A stretch of DNA of 64,000 nt, taken from Streptomyces aculeolatus (GTDB lineage: Bacteria > Actinomycetota > Actinomycetes > Streptomycetales > Streptomycetaceae). The notes under the pieces were generated by a model. It made no database searches. It was not told the DNA's origin and saw only the letters and a program-made list of their open reading frames with translations. Made by a program: the position numbers and the translations under genes. Numbering within the stretch: the first letter of the stretch is position 1; the number at the start of each line of letters is the position of its first letter. Shown one piece after another: positions 43,953-52,026 of the stretch. The DNA is taken from the NCBI RefSeq assembly GCF_020400605.1, contig NZ_JAINRD010000008.1:226256-290255 (forward strand), written 5' to 3'.

Positions 43953-44798
43953 TCACAGCACGGACGCGCGCGGGCCGTCGGGCTGCTCCAGCCGGCCGTC
44001 GACCACCGAGCGGGCGATCTCGGAGACCTCGGCCTCGCTCAACCTGCGGAAGCCCTCGTCGGTGATGGACGTGACGATGGGGAAGATACGGCGGGTCATG
44101 TCCGGCCCGCCGGTGGCGGAGTCGTCGTCCGCCGCGTCGTAGAGCGCCTGGACGACGACGGTGGCGGCCTGCGCCTCCGTCAGCTCGTCCGTGAAGAGCT
44201 TCTTCAACGCACCGCGCGCGAACACCGATCCCGAGCCCACGGAGGCGAAGCCCCGCTCCTCGGTCCGGCCGCCCGTCACGTCGTACGAGAAGATGCGGCC
44301 CTTCTCCCGCGCCGGGTCCCAGCCCGCGAAGAGCGGCAGGACTGCCAGACCCTGCATCGCCATGCCCAGGTTGGACCGGATCATCGTGGACAGCCGGTTG
44401 GCCTTGCCCTCCAGGGAGAGCTGCGCGCCCTCGACCTTCTCGAAGTGCTCCAGCTCCAGCTGGAACAGCCGCACCATCTCGACGGCGACGCCCGCGGTGC
44501 CGGCGATGCCGATGGCCGAGAACTCGTCCGCGGGAAAGACCTTCTCGATGTCACGCTGCGCGATCATGTTCCCCATGGTGGCGCGCCGGTCCCCGGCGAG
44601 GACGACCCCGCCGGGAAAGGTCACGGCCACGATGGTGGTGCCGTGCGGTGCCTCGACGGCACCCTTCACGGGCGGCACCTCCCGATTGCCCGGCAGAGCC
44701 GCCGGAGCGTGTTCACCCAGGAAGTCCATGAACGAGGACGAGCCCGGCGTCAGGAAGGCGGCTGGCAGACGCCCGGTACTCCGAGGGTTGGCTTCCAC
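43953..44798 (-). CDS. prcB: 20S proteasome beta subunit
   Basis: A 281-aa catalytic subunit with a 53-residue propeptide ending in HG, cut before the nucleophile Thr54 (HG|TTIVAVTFPGGVVLAGDRRATMG). The catalytic Asp and Lys are in AGDRRAT and KVFPADEFSAIG; SGSVFARGALKKLF is typical of bacterial PrcB. It degrades pupylated proteins unfolded by ARC. GTG start at 44798. It precedes prcA and follows pup, separated from pup by a hairpin (44884-44922). Confidence 0.96.
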   Translation of the reverse strand: MEANPRSTGRLPAAFLTPGSSSFMDFLGEHAPAALPGNREVPPVKGAVEAPHGTTIVAVTFPGGVVLAGDRRATMGNMIAQRDIEKVFPADEFSAIGIAGTAGVAVEMVRLFQLELEHFEKVEGAQLSLEGKANRLSTMIRSNLGMAMQGLAVLPLFAGWDPAREKGRIFSYDVTGGRTEERGFASVGSGSVFARGALKKLFTDELTEAQAATVVVQALYDAADDDSATGGPDMTRRIFPIVTSITDEGFRRLSEAEVSEIARSVVDGRLEQPDGPRASVL

Positions 44799-44883
44799 GC
44801 GAATCCTTCCGGGTACGGCGGCCCGCCCCCCACGGGCCGAGCCGGTGACTTGCGCTGGGCACGGACCTTACCCGTGCCCCCGT

Positions 44884-44922
44884 CCGGGCGTCCGCCCGGT
44901 TGCTACCCGGACGGACGCCCGG
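44884..44922 (-). terminator. intercistronic hairpin between pup and prcB
   Basis: CCGGGCGTCCG (44884-44894) and CGGACGCCCGG (44912-44922) are perfect complements with a 17-nt loop. The hairpin begins 5 nt after the pup stop. It could be a partial terminator or RNA-processing site that lets pup mRNA exceed prcBA mRNA. Confidence 0.65.
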
Positions 44923-44927
44923 GGCGG

Positions 44928-45146
44928 CTACTCGCCGCCCTTTTGCACGAACGAACGCACGAAGTCCTCGGCGTTCTCTTCGAGCACATCGTCGATCTCG
45001 TCGAGGACGGAATCCACGTCCTCCGACAGCTTCTCCTGCCGCTCCTTCAGGTCCTCGGAGACCTCGGCGTCCTGCGCCTGCTCCTCGACCTCTTCCTGGG
45101 ACCGCGTGGCCTTCTGCTGACCACCGCCGGTGTCCTTGGTCGCCAT
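44928..45146 (-). CDS. pup: prokaryotic ubiquitin-like protein Pup
   Basis: A 72-aa disordered, acidic tag: MATKDTGGGQQKATRSQEEV, a coiled-coil-prone helix (SEDLKERQEKLSEDVDSVLDEID) that binds the ARC/Mpa coiled coil, and the conserved end DFVRSFVQKGGE. It already ends in Glu, so deamidation by Dop is not required before ligation. Dop would then act mainly as a depupylase. ATG 45146 gives the conserved length; a start at 45155 (MRD...) is possible. Located in the usual dop-pup-prcB-prcA order. Confidence 0.95.
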   Translation of the reverse strand: MATKDTGGGQQKATRSQEEVEEQAQDAEVSEDLKERQEKLSEDVDSVLDEIDDVLEENAEDFVRSFVQKGGE

Positions 45147-45191
45147 ATCCCTCACCCCGCTCGGTGTCGCCCGATGGTCCTGACTGCGTCG

Positions 45192-45215
45192 CCCTACAAG
45201 ATCCGACCCTACAAG
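45192..45215. repeat. 9-bp direct repeats upstream of pup
   Basis: CCCTACAAG occurs at 45192-45200 and 45207-45215 (15-bp period; CTTGTAGGG on the pup strand), 46-69 bp upstream of the pup start. It could be a tandem regulator site or promoter element in the dop-pup interval. Confidence 0.55.
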
Positions 45216-45307
45216 CTGGGGCCGACATCGGCCCGGTGCTCTCTCAACGCTCGGAGGCCACCCGGATGATTCCCCGCCGCGCCGCCTTTAGCCCGGTCCG
45301 TCCCGGA

Positions 45308-46819
45308 TCAGCCGCCCGAGAGGACCCGGACCAGCTCCTCCGCCGTGCGGCAGCGGTCCAGCAGCTCCTTGACATGGTTGCGGGTACCCCGGAGGGGTTC
45401 CAGCGTGGGGACCCGCTGCAGGGAGTCGCGGCCGGGGAGGTCGAAGATGACCGAGTCCCAGGAGGCCGCGGCGACGTCGTCCGCGTACTGTTCGAGGCAG
45501 CGGCCGCGGAAGTACGCCCTGGTGTCCTCCGGCGGGTTCTTCACGGCCTGGAGGACCTCGTCCTCGGTCAGGAGCCGCTTCAGGCGGCCGCGGGCCGCCA
45601 GCCGGTTGTACAGGCCCTTCTCGGGGCGGACGTCGGCGTACTGGAGGTCGACCAGGGCGAGGCGCGCCGCGTCCCACTCCAGGGCGTCGCGGCGGCGGTA
45701 GCCCTCCAGGAGCTCCTTCTTGGCCAGCCAGTCCAGCTCGCCGGAGAGGCTCATGGGGTCGGCTTCCAGCCGGTTGAGGGTGTCCTCCCAGCGGGTGAGC
45801 ACGTCCTTGGTCTGGTCGTCCGCGTCCGCGCCGAAGCGCTCCTCGACGTACTTGCGGGCCAGCTCGCAGTACTCCATCTGGAGCTGTACGGCGGTGAGCG
45901 TGCGCCCGCTGCGCAGCACGACCTGGTGGCGCAGCGTTGGGTCGTGGGAGACCTGGTGCAGGGTGCGCACGGGCTGCTCGACGGCCAGGTCGACGGCGAT
46001 GAAGTCGTCCTCGATCATCGACAGCACCAGGGCGGTGGTGCCGAGCTTGAGGTAGGTGGAGATTTCCGAGAGGTTCGCGTCGCCGATGATGACGTGGAGC
46101 CTGCGGTATTTCTCGGCGTCGGCGTGCGGCTCGTCGCGGGTGTTGATGATGGGGCGTTTGAGGGTGGTTTCCAGGCCGACCTCGACTTCGAAGTAGTCGG
46201 CGCGCTGGCTGATCTGGAAGCCGTGCTCGTTGCCGTCCTGGCCGATGCCGACGCGGCCGGCGCCGGTGAAGACCTGGCGGGAGACGAAGAAGGGCGTGAG
46301 GTGGCGCACGATGTCCGAGAAGGGGGTTTCCCGCTTCATCAGGTAGTTCTCGTGGCAGCCGTAGGACGCGCCCTTGTTGTCGGTGTTGTTCTTGTAGAGG
46401 TGGATGGGCTGGGCACCGGGCAGTTGGCCGGCGCGTTCCGCGGCTTCGGCCATGATGCGCTCGCCCGCCTTGTCCCAGAGGACGGCGTCGCGTGGGTTGG
46501 TGACCTCGGGGGCGCTGTACTCGGGGTGGGCGTGGTCGACGTAGAGCCGGGCGCCGTTGGTGAGGATGACGTTGGCGAGGCCGATGTCCTCGTCGGTCAG
46601 CTGGCTGGCGTCCGCGGCCTCGCGGGCGAGGTCGAAGCCGCGGGCGTCCCGCAGCGGGTTCTCCTCCTCGAAGTCCCAGCGGGCGCGGCGCGCCCGGTGC
46701 ATCGCCGCCGCGTAGGCGTTGACGACCTGGGATGAGGTGAGCATGGCATTGGCGTTCGGATGGCCCGGGACGGAGATTCCGTACTCCGTCTCGATGCCCA
46801 TTACTCGCCGTACGGTCAT
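45308..46819 (-). CDS. dop: Pup deamidase/depupylase Dop
   Basis: A 503-aa homologue of PafA: MGIETEYGISVPGHPNANAM at the N-terminus, NGARLYVDHAHPEYSAPE with the nucleophilic Asp, IHLYKNNTDNKGASYGCHENYL, INTRDEPHADAEKYRRLHVIIGDANLSE, and the longer middle region that distinguishes Dop from PafA. It removes Pup from substrates and, where Pup ends in Gln, deamidates it. Because Pup ends in Glu here, depupylation is the expected role. ATG 46819. pup begins 161 bp downstream. Confidence 0.95.
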   Translation of the reverse strand: MTVRRVMGIETEYGISVPGHPNANAMLTSSQVVNAYAAAMHRARRARWDFEEENPLRDARGFDLAREAADASQLTDEDIGLANVILTNGARLYVDHAHPEYSAPEVTNPRDAVLWDKAGERIMAEAAERAGQLPGAQPIHLYKNNTDNKGASYGCHENYLMKRETPFSDIVRHLTPFFVSRQVFTGAGRVGIGQDGNEHGFQISQRADYFEVEVGLETTLKRPIINTRDEPHADAEKYRRLHVIIGDANLSEISTYLKLGTTALVLSMIEDDFIAVDLAVEQPVRTLHQVSHDPTLRHQVVLRSGRTLTAVQLQMEYCELARKYVEERFGADADDQTKDVLTRWEDTLNRLEADPMSLSGELDWLAKKELLEGYRRRDALEWDAARLALVDLQYADVRPEKGLYNRLAARGRLKRLLTEDEVLQAVKNPPEDTRAYFRGRCLEQYADDVAAASWDSVIFDLPGRDSLQRVPTLEPLRGTRNHVKELLDRCRTAEELVRVLSGG

Positions 46820-47015
46820 GCGGCCCTCCTTGCCCGGTACCGTCCGTGGCCCTGGACGGCACTCAAGTACCGCTGCGTCTGCGGCACGTGTGGTCCCTGC
46901 GGCGGCAATGCGCTGCGCCGCGCGCCGGTACGGAAGAGCCTAGAACGCCTTGGCGGCAGTGGGGAGATCATTACAGTCTTTGCTCCGGTCGGTTCGCACC
47001 CGTGGAAATACGTGT

Positions 47016-47053
47016 CCGGCTGCGGGCGGCCGTGTGGTGCCCCCCGCAGCCGG
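47016..47053 (-). terminator. hairpin after arc
   Basis: CCGGCTGCGGG (47016-47026) and CCCGCAGCCGG (47043-47053) form an 11-bp stem with a 16-nt loop, 11-48 nt past the arc stop. It probably ends or attenuates arc transcription before dop. Confidence 0.7.
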
Positions 47054-47063
47054 ATCGCCGCAT

Positions 47064-48830
47064 TTACAGGTACTGACCGGTGTTGGCCACCGTGTCGATC
47101 GACCGGCCGGTGTCCGCGCCCTGCTTTCCGGTGACGAGGGTGCGGATGAACACGATCCGCTCGCCCTTCTTTCCGGAGATACGGGCCCAGTCGTCGGGGT
47201 TGGTCGTGTTGGGCAGGTCCTCGTTCTCCTTGAACTCGTCGACGCAGGCGGCGAGGAGGTGGGAGACGCGCAGGCCCTTCTGGTTGTGGTCGAGGAACGC
47301 CTTGATGGCCATCTTCTTGGCGCGGTCGACGATGTTCTCGATCATTGCGCCGGAGTTGAAGTCCTTGAAGTAGAGGACTTCCTTGTCGCCGTTGGCGTAC
47401 GTGACTTCGAGGAACCTGTTCTCCTCGGACTCGGCGTACATCTGCTCCACGACGGACTGGATCATCGCGTCCACGGTGGCCTCGGCGGATTCGCCGTGCT
47501 CGGACATGTCCTCGGCGTGCAGCGGCAGGGTCCGGGTGAGGTACTTGGAGAAGATGTCCTTGGCGGCCTCGGCGTCGGGGCGCTCGATCTTGATCTTCAC
47601 GTCGAGCCGGCCGGGGCGCAGGATCGCGGGGTCGATCATGTCCTCGCGGTTGGAGGCGCCGATGACGATGACGTTCTCCAGGCCCTCGACACCGTCGATC
47701 TCGGAGAGCAGCTGCGGGACGATGGTGTTCTCCACGTCCGAGCTGACGCCGGAGCCGCGGGTGCGGAAGAGGGAGTCCATCTCGTCGAAGAAGACGATGA
47801 CGGGGGTGCCCTCGCTGGCCTTCTCACGGGCCCGCTGGAAGACCAGGCGGATGTGCCGCTCGGTCTCGCCGACGTACTTGTTGAGCAGCTCGGGGCCCTT
47901 GATGTTCAGGAAGTAGCTCTTGCCCGCGGGGCGGCCGGTGTGCTCGGCGACCTTCTTGGCCAGCGAGTTGGCGACCGCCTTGGCGATCAGCGTCTTGCCG
48001 CAGCCGGGCGGGCCGTAGAGGAGCACGCCCTTGGGGGGCCGCAGCTCGTGCTCCTTGAAGAGGTCGGGGTAGAGGTACGGCAGCTCGACGGCGTCCCTGA
48101 TCAGCTCGATCTGGTTGCCCAGGCCGCCGATCTTGGTGTAGTCGATGTCGGGGACCTCTTCGAGGACCAGCTCCTCGACCTCGCTCTTGGGGATGACCTC
48201 GTAGACGTACCCGGAGCGGGGCTCCAGGAGCAGGGCGTCGCCGGCGCGGATGGTGGTGTGCAGGAGCGGCTCGGCGAGCCGCACCACCTTCTCCTCGTCG
48301 GTGTGCCCCATCACGAGGGCGCGCTCGCCGTCCTCCAGGATCTCCTTGAGGGTGACGATGTCGCCGGAGCGCTCGAACTCCATGGCCTCGACCACGTTCA
48401 GCGCCTCGTTGAGCATCAGCTCCTGCCCGCGGCGGAGCTCGTCGAGCTCCACGCTGGGGCTGACGTTCACCCGCAGTTTGCGGCCGCCGGTGAAGATGTC
48501 CGCCGTGCCGTCGTCGGTGGCCTGGAGGAAGACTCCGAAGCCGGCGGGCGGCTGGGCCAGCCGGTCGACTTCTTCCTTCAGGGCGACGATCTGGTCGCGC
48601 GCCTCACGGAGAGTGTTGGCCAGGCGCTCGTTCTGCGCGGACACTCCGGCGAGGTTGGTCTGCAACTCGACGATGCGTTCTTCGAGGATCCTCGTGTGAC
48701 GCGGCGAGTCGGCGAGCTTTCGTCGCAGGACGGCGATCTCCTGCTCAAGGTAGGCGACCTGACCGGCAGGGTCTTCGGACCCTCGACCCGGCCGGATGCC
48801 GCGGTTGGTGTCGTCGTCGTGGGCTGCCAC
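47064..48830 (-). CDS. arc: proteasomal AAA ATPase ARC/Mpa
   Basis: A 588-aa hexameric unfoldase. N-terminal coiled coil (about 20-80: AYLEQEIAVLRRKLADSPRHTRILEERIVELQTNL) that binds Pup; tandem OB domains (about 85-230); AAA domain with Walker A GPPGCGKT, Walker B VIVFFDEMDS, SRH NREDMIDPAILRPGRLD; and the C-terminal GQYL whose penultimate Tyr docks in the alpha-ring to open the gate. GTG 48830 (GGAGG at about 8 nt) gives the usual length. It feeds pupylated proteins to PrcBA. Confidence 0.96.
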   Translation of the reverse strand: MAAHDDDTNRGIRPGRGSEDPAGQVAYLEQEIAVLRRKLADSPRHTRILEERIVELQTNLAGVSAQNERLANTLREARDQIVALKEEVDRLAQPPAGFGVFLQATDDGTADIFTGGRKLRVNVSPSVELDELRRGQELMLNEALNVVEAMEFERSGDIVTLKEILEDGERALVMGHTDEEKVVRLAEPLLHTTIRAGDALLLEPRSGYVYEVIPKSEVEELVLEEVPDIDYTKIGGLGNQIELIRDAVELPYLYPDLFKEHELRPPKGVLLYGPPGCGKTLIAKAVANSLAKKVAEHTGRPAGKSYFLNIKGPELLNKYVGETERHIRLVFQRAREKASEGTPVIVFFDEMDSLFRTRGSGVSSDVENTIVPQLLSEIDGVEGLENVIVIGASNREDMIDPAILRPGRLDVKIKIERPDAEAAKDIFSKYLTRTLPLHAEDMSEHGESAEATVDAMIQSVVEQMYAESEENRFLEVTYANGDKEVLYFKDFNSGAMIENIVDRAKKMAIKAFLDHNQKGLRVSHLLAACVDEFKENEDLPNTTNPDDWARISGKKGERIVFIRTLVTGKQGADTGRSIDTVANTGQYL

Positions 48831-49122
48831 GGTCCTCACCTCCTCCAAGGGGAGCTGGACGCTTCCTGACCCTACCTGGCCGCGTCCCACTTGAAACCCC
48901 TAGATCACAAAGACGGTCGGGGTGCATCCGATCTTCACCCGTGCGCCCGTCCTCACGCCAGGCAAATACCCATCCAGCAACATCGGAAAGCAGCCATTTG
49001 TTTCGTCTACAACGTTCAACACCCGCCAAGGGTGCCTGGAATTGCAGCGGAACGACGACTCCTCCCCCGTCCGTTCCCGGGACCGGCGGGAAGTCGGCGC
49101 GGAGGGGTCGCGGCGGAACGGC
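48831..49122. promoter_or_regulatory. arc upstream region
   Basis: 292 bp without a gene, noticeably more AT-rich than its surroundings, upstream of arc and downstream of the hypothetical gene. It must carry the arc promoter; no clear operator symmetry was found. Confidence 0.4.
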
Positions 49123-49698
49123 TCAGACCTGGGTGCCGGGGACCGGCTCGGCGGTGAGACGGAAGCGGCCGTCCGCCCACTTCCAGGTCACGTTGCGCTG
49201 CTTGTCCGGCTTGCTGCGGGGGACGTCCGGCGAGGAGTAGCCGAGGAGGGTGGCCGAAATCTCGTTTTCGCGGACAGCGAATGCCCCGACGCTCATGCCC
49301 TCGGCGGGGTCGAGGAGTGTCTCGGTCACGCGCGGTGACACCCCGGGCTTCGTGGCGGAGACGACGTACATCCCGCTGGGCGGGGAGCCGGCGGCGGCCC
49401 GGCAGCGCACCACGGCCACGGTCTCGGCCCGCCCGTCGGCGTCGAAGTCGGCGGAGCCGTGCTTGAACACCTCCGGCTCGGTCCCGGCGCAGTCCACCGG
49501 GTAGTGGGCGGCGCTCGGGTCCGGCCCGGGGGCGGGTCTGCCGCCGTGGTCGCTCTTGCCGTCGTTGCCGGCGGCGACGGTCGGGGGCTGGATGAGGGCC
49601 GCGAGGGCGACGACGGCGGCCATGGCGGCCGCGGTGGCGATCCAGTGCACCGCGCGGGGGTGTGCGTGCGGGAGGTCGGCGCCGGGCAGAGGCTGCAC
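49123..49698 (-). CDS. membrane-anchored extracytoplasmic protein of unknown function
   Basis: A 191-aa protein: a short cytoplasmic lead, one membrane helix (about 18-40, WIATAAAMAAVVALAALIQ), a Gly/Pro linker, and an outer domain with HGSADFDADGRAETVAVVRC resembling an FG-GAP/EF-hand-like Asp-rich turn, then GMYVVSATKPGVSPRVTETLL and WKWADGRFRLTAEP. No family name can be given. It lies between trmI and arc on the same strand; no functional tie to the proteasome is evident. Confidence 0.7.
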   Translation of the reverse strand: MQPLPGADLPHAHPRAVHWIATAAAMAAVVALAALIQPPTVAAGNDGKSDHGGRPAPGPDPSAAHYPVDCAGTEPEVFKHGSADFDADGRAETVAVVRCRAAAGSPPSGMYVVSATKPGVSPRVTETLLDPAEGMSVGAFAVRENEISATLLGYSSPDVPRSKPDKQRNVTWKWADGRFRLTAEPVPGTQV

Positions 49699-49808
49699 GG
49701 GTGAGGCTCCTGTGAGGGCTGGGAGGGCCGTGGGGAGGCCAGCATGGTGTCACACGCCGGCCGCCCGCGGAACGTCCCCTGCCGCTTCTCTGCGGGTTCT
49801 GTGCCCGT

Positions 49809-50723
49809 TCAGCTGTCGGCGGCGGCCCGCTGGCGGCCGGGACCGGTGTAATCCTCCCCGTACGCCCCCTTCGCGGGCCGGCGGCGGCGCAGCGGCGGCT
49901 CGACGCCGTCGGCGAGCCTGCGGGCGGTGAGCAGGAAACCGGTGTGGCCGATCATGCGGTGGTCGGGCCGTACGGCCAGGCCCTCGACGTGCCAGTTGCG
50001 CAGCATGGTCTCCCACGCCTGGGGCTCGTTGAAGTTGCCGTGCTCGCGAATGGACTCCACGGTGCGGGCGAGCTGGGTGGTGGTGGCCACGTAGGCGCAG
50101 ACGATGCCGCCCGGCACGAGGGCCTTGGCGACCGCGTCCAGGCACTCCCAGGGCGCGAGCATGTCCAGGATGACGCGGTCGACCTCGGTGTCGGAGAGGT
50201 TGTCCTGGAGGTCGCCGACGGTGAGCTGCCAGGCCGGGTGGGGGCCGCCGAAGTAGCGCTCGACGTTCTGCCGGGCGACGTCGGCGAAGTCCGCGCGGCG
50301 CTCGTAGGAGTGCAGCATGCCGCTGTCGCCGACGGCGCGCAGCAGGAAGCTGGTCAGCGACCCGGAGCCGACGCCCGCCTCGACCACGCGCGCGCCGGGG
50401 AAGACGTCGGCGAACGCCAGGATCTGGCCGGCGTCCTTCGGGTAGACGACGGCCGCTCCGCGCGGCATGGACAGGACGTAGTCGGGGAGCAGGGGGCGCA
50501 GCGCGAGGTACGGGACGTTGCCCGTGGTGCGCACGACGGTTCCCTCGGGGGCGTCGATCAGCTCGTCGTGCGGGAAGGAACCCTTGTGGGTGTGGAAGGC
50601 CTTCCCGGCTTCGAGCGTGAACGTGTAGTGGCGGCCCTTGGGGTCGGTGAGCTGTACCTGGTCCCCGACCTGGAAGGGCCCGCGGCGGCGGGCGGCACCG
50701 GTCGGCTCGGACATGCCGCTCAC
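49809..50723 (-). CDS. trmI: tRNA (adenine-58-N1)-methyltransferase TrmI
   Basis: A 304-aa class I methyltransferase of the TrmI/Trm61 family: N-terminal beta-barrel (QVQLTDPKGRHYTFTLEAGKAFHTHKGSFPHDELIDAPEGTVV), YLALRPLLPDYVLSMPRGAAVVYPKDAGQIL, SAM motif I VVEAGVGSGSLTSFLLRAVG, and VILDMLAPWECLDAVAKALVPGGIVCAYVATTTQL. It makes m1A58 in tRNA. Starts GTG 50723 and ATG 50714 are both possible. It follows the site-2 protease gene closely (18 bp), so the two may be co-transcribed. Confidence 0.93.
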   Translation of the reverse strand: MSGMSEPTGAARRRGPFQVGDQVQLTDPKGRHYTFTLEAGKAFHTHKGSFPHDELIDAPEGTVVRTTGNVPYLALRPLLPDYVLSMPRGAAVVYPKDAGQILAFADVFPGARVVEAGVGSGSLTSFLLRAVGDSGMLHSYERRADFADVARQNVERYFGGPHPAWQLTVGDLQDNLSDTEVDRVILDMLAPWECLDAVAKALVPGGIVCAYVATTTQLARTVESIREHGNFNEPQAWETMLRNWHVEGLAVRPDHRMIGHTGFLLTARRLADGVEPPLRRRRPAKGAYGEDYTGPGRQRAAADS

Positions 50724-50741
50724 CCTACCGGCCGGCGGGGG

Positions 50742-51911
50742 TCAGACCTGCGGCCGGGCCATGGCGGCGACGAAGGCGCGCTCGACGTCGGAGGTGGCGA
50801 GCACCCCGTAGATGTGGCCGGTCTCCTCCAGCACCAGGTACTCGCTGTGGGGGCTCTCGCGCAGGTGCTCCAGCAGCTGCTCACCGGTCAGCTCGGCGGA
50901 GAGCTTCATCTCGTCCGTGAGGTCCTGGGAGAGCGAGCTGACGGCCACCCAGGGGCGCCGGTGGGCGGGCGTCTGGGCGATGGCGGCGCCGCGTACGACG
51001 CCGGTGGGGTCGCCGCGGCCGTCGACGACGACGAGGGCGCGGGCGCCGGCGGCGTCGGCCCGGCGCAGCGCCTCGGACAACGGGGTGTCGGCGGTGACGG
51101 GCGCCGCACGGCGGGTGAGGGCGCGGGCGCGCAGCTCGGGCAGCCGCTCGCGGAGCCGGGCCATGCGCAGGCTGTTGCCGGCGCCGGTCCAGATGATCGC
51201 GGCGAGGATCGCGGCCAGCAGGGCGTCGGTGACGGTGTCGACGCTGCCGGGGTCGGAGGCGCGGGAGTGGGTGAAGAGCGGGAGGCCGATGAGGGTGGCC
51301 ACGGCCAGCGCACGGCCCACCCAGGCGGCGACGACGGTGCCGGTCATCGGTTTGCCGCTGACCTTCCACACCACGGCGCGCAGCATCCGGCCGCCGTCGA
51401 GCGGCAGGCCGGGCAGCAGGTTGAAGATCGCCACGATGAGGTTGGAGATCGTCAGCGCCGCGAGCAGCACGGCGGGGACGGTGTCCTGCTCGACGAGCTG
51501 GAGGGCGCCGTAGAAGCCGCCGGCGAGCACGAGGGAGAGCAGCGGTCCGGCGAAGGCGAGCCAGAACTCGCGGCCCGGGGTCTCGGACTCCTTCTCGATC
51601 TCCGAGACGCCGCCGAAGAACTGCAGCTGGATGCGGCGTACGGGCAGCTTGTAGTGGAGGGCGACGCGGGTGTGCGCCAGCTCGTGGACGAGCACGGAGG
51701 CGTAGAAGGCGACGGCGAAGAAGAGCGCGATGACATAGCGCAGGGCGCCCAGCTCGGGCAGGATCCGTTCGAGCTGGCCGCCGAAGACCCAGGTGATGAG
51801 GGCGGCGACGAGGAACCAGCTCGGGGCGACGTACACGGGCACGCCGAAGGGGCGGCCCATGAGGATGCCGCCGCCGCGGCCGGGCCGATCGCCCCTGCGC
51901 TCCTCGCTCAC
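50742..51911 (-). CDS. site-2 protease family M50 metalloprotease with CBS-like region
   Basis: A 389-aa intramembrane protease, RseP/SpoIVFB-like. The zinc site is VLVHELAHTRVAL (HExxH) with the third ligand in NLLPGLPLDGGRML (NxxPxxxLDGG). Several helices flank these. The C-terminal half has a CBS pair (PVTADTPLSEALRRADAAGARALVVVDGRGDPTGVVRG ... EYLVLEETGHIYGVLATSDVERAF), typical of the SpoIVFB-like class. GTG 51911 adds a 17-residue cytoplasmic lead; ATG 51860 is the alternative. The substrate is unknown. Divergent from the RecB-like gene. Confidence 0.9.
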   Translation of the reverse strand: MSEERRGDRPGRGGGILMGRPFGVPVYVAPSWFLVAALITWVFGGQLERILPELGALRYVIALFFAVAFYASVLVHELAHTRVALHYKLPVRRIQLQFFGGVSEIEKESETPGREFWLAFAGPLLSLVLAGGFYGALQLVEQDTVPAVLLAALTISNLIVAIFNLLPGLPLDGGRMLRAVVWKVSGKPMTGTVVAAWVGRALAVATLIGLPLFTHSRASDPGSVDTVTDALLAAILAAIIWTGAGNSLRMARLRERLPELRARALTRRAAPVTADTPLSEALRRADAAGARALVVVDGRGDPTGVVRGAAIAQTPAHRRPWVAVSSLSQDLTDEMKLSAELTGEQLLEHLRESPHSEYLVLEETGHIYGVLATSDVERAFVAAMARPQV

Positions 51912-52026
51912 GACTTCCACTCCTGCCCGCTCGTGTACCCGCTCGTGGCGCTCGTTCTCCTGCCCGCCGGTCCGGTCTGCATCGTATGCCGCCGGTTGTC
52001 GGTCCCGGGCTCTAGGGTCGTACACC

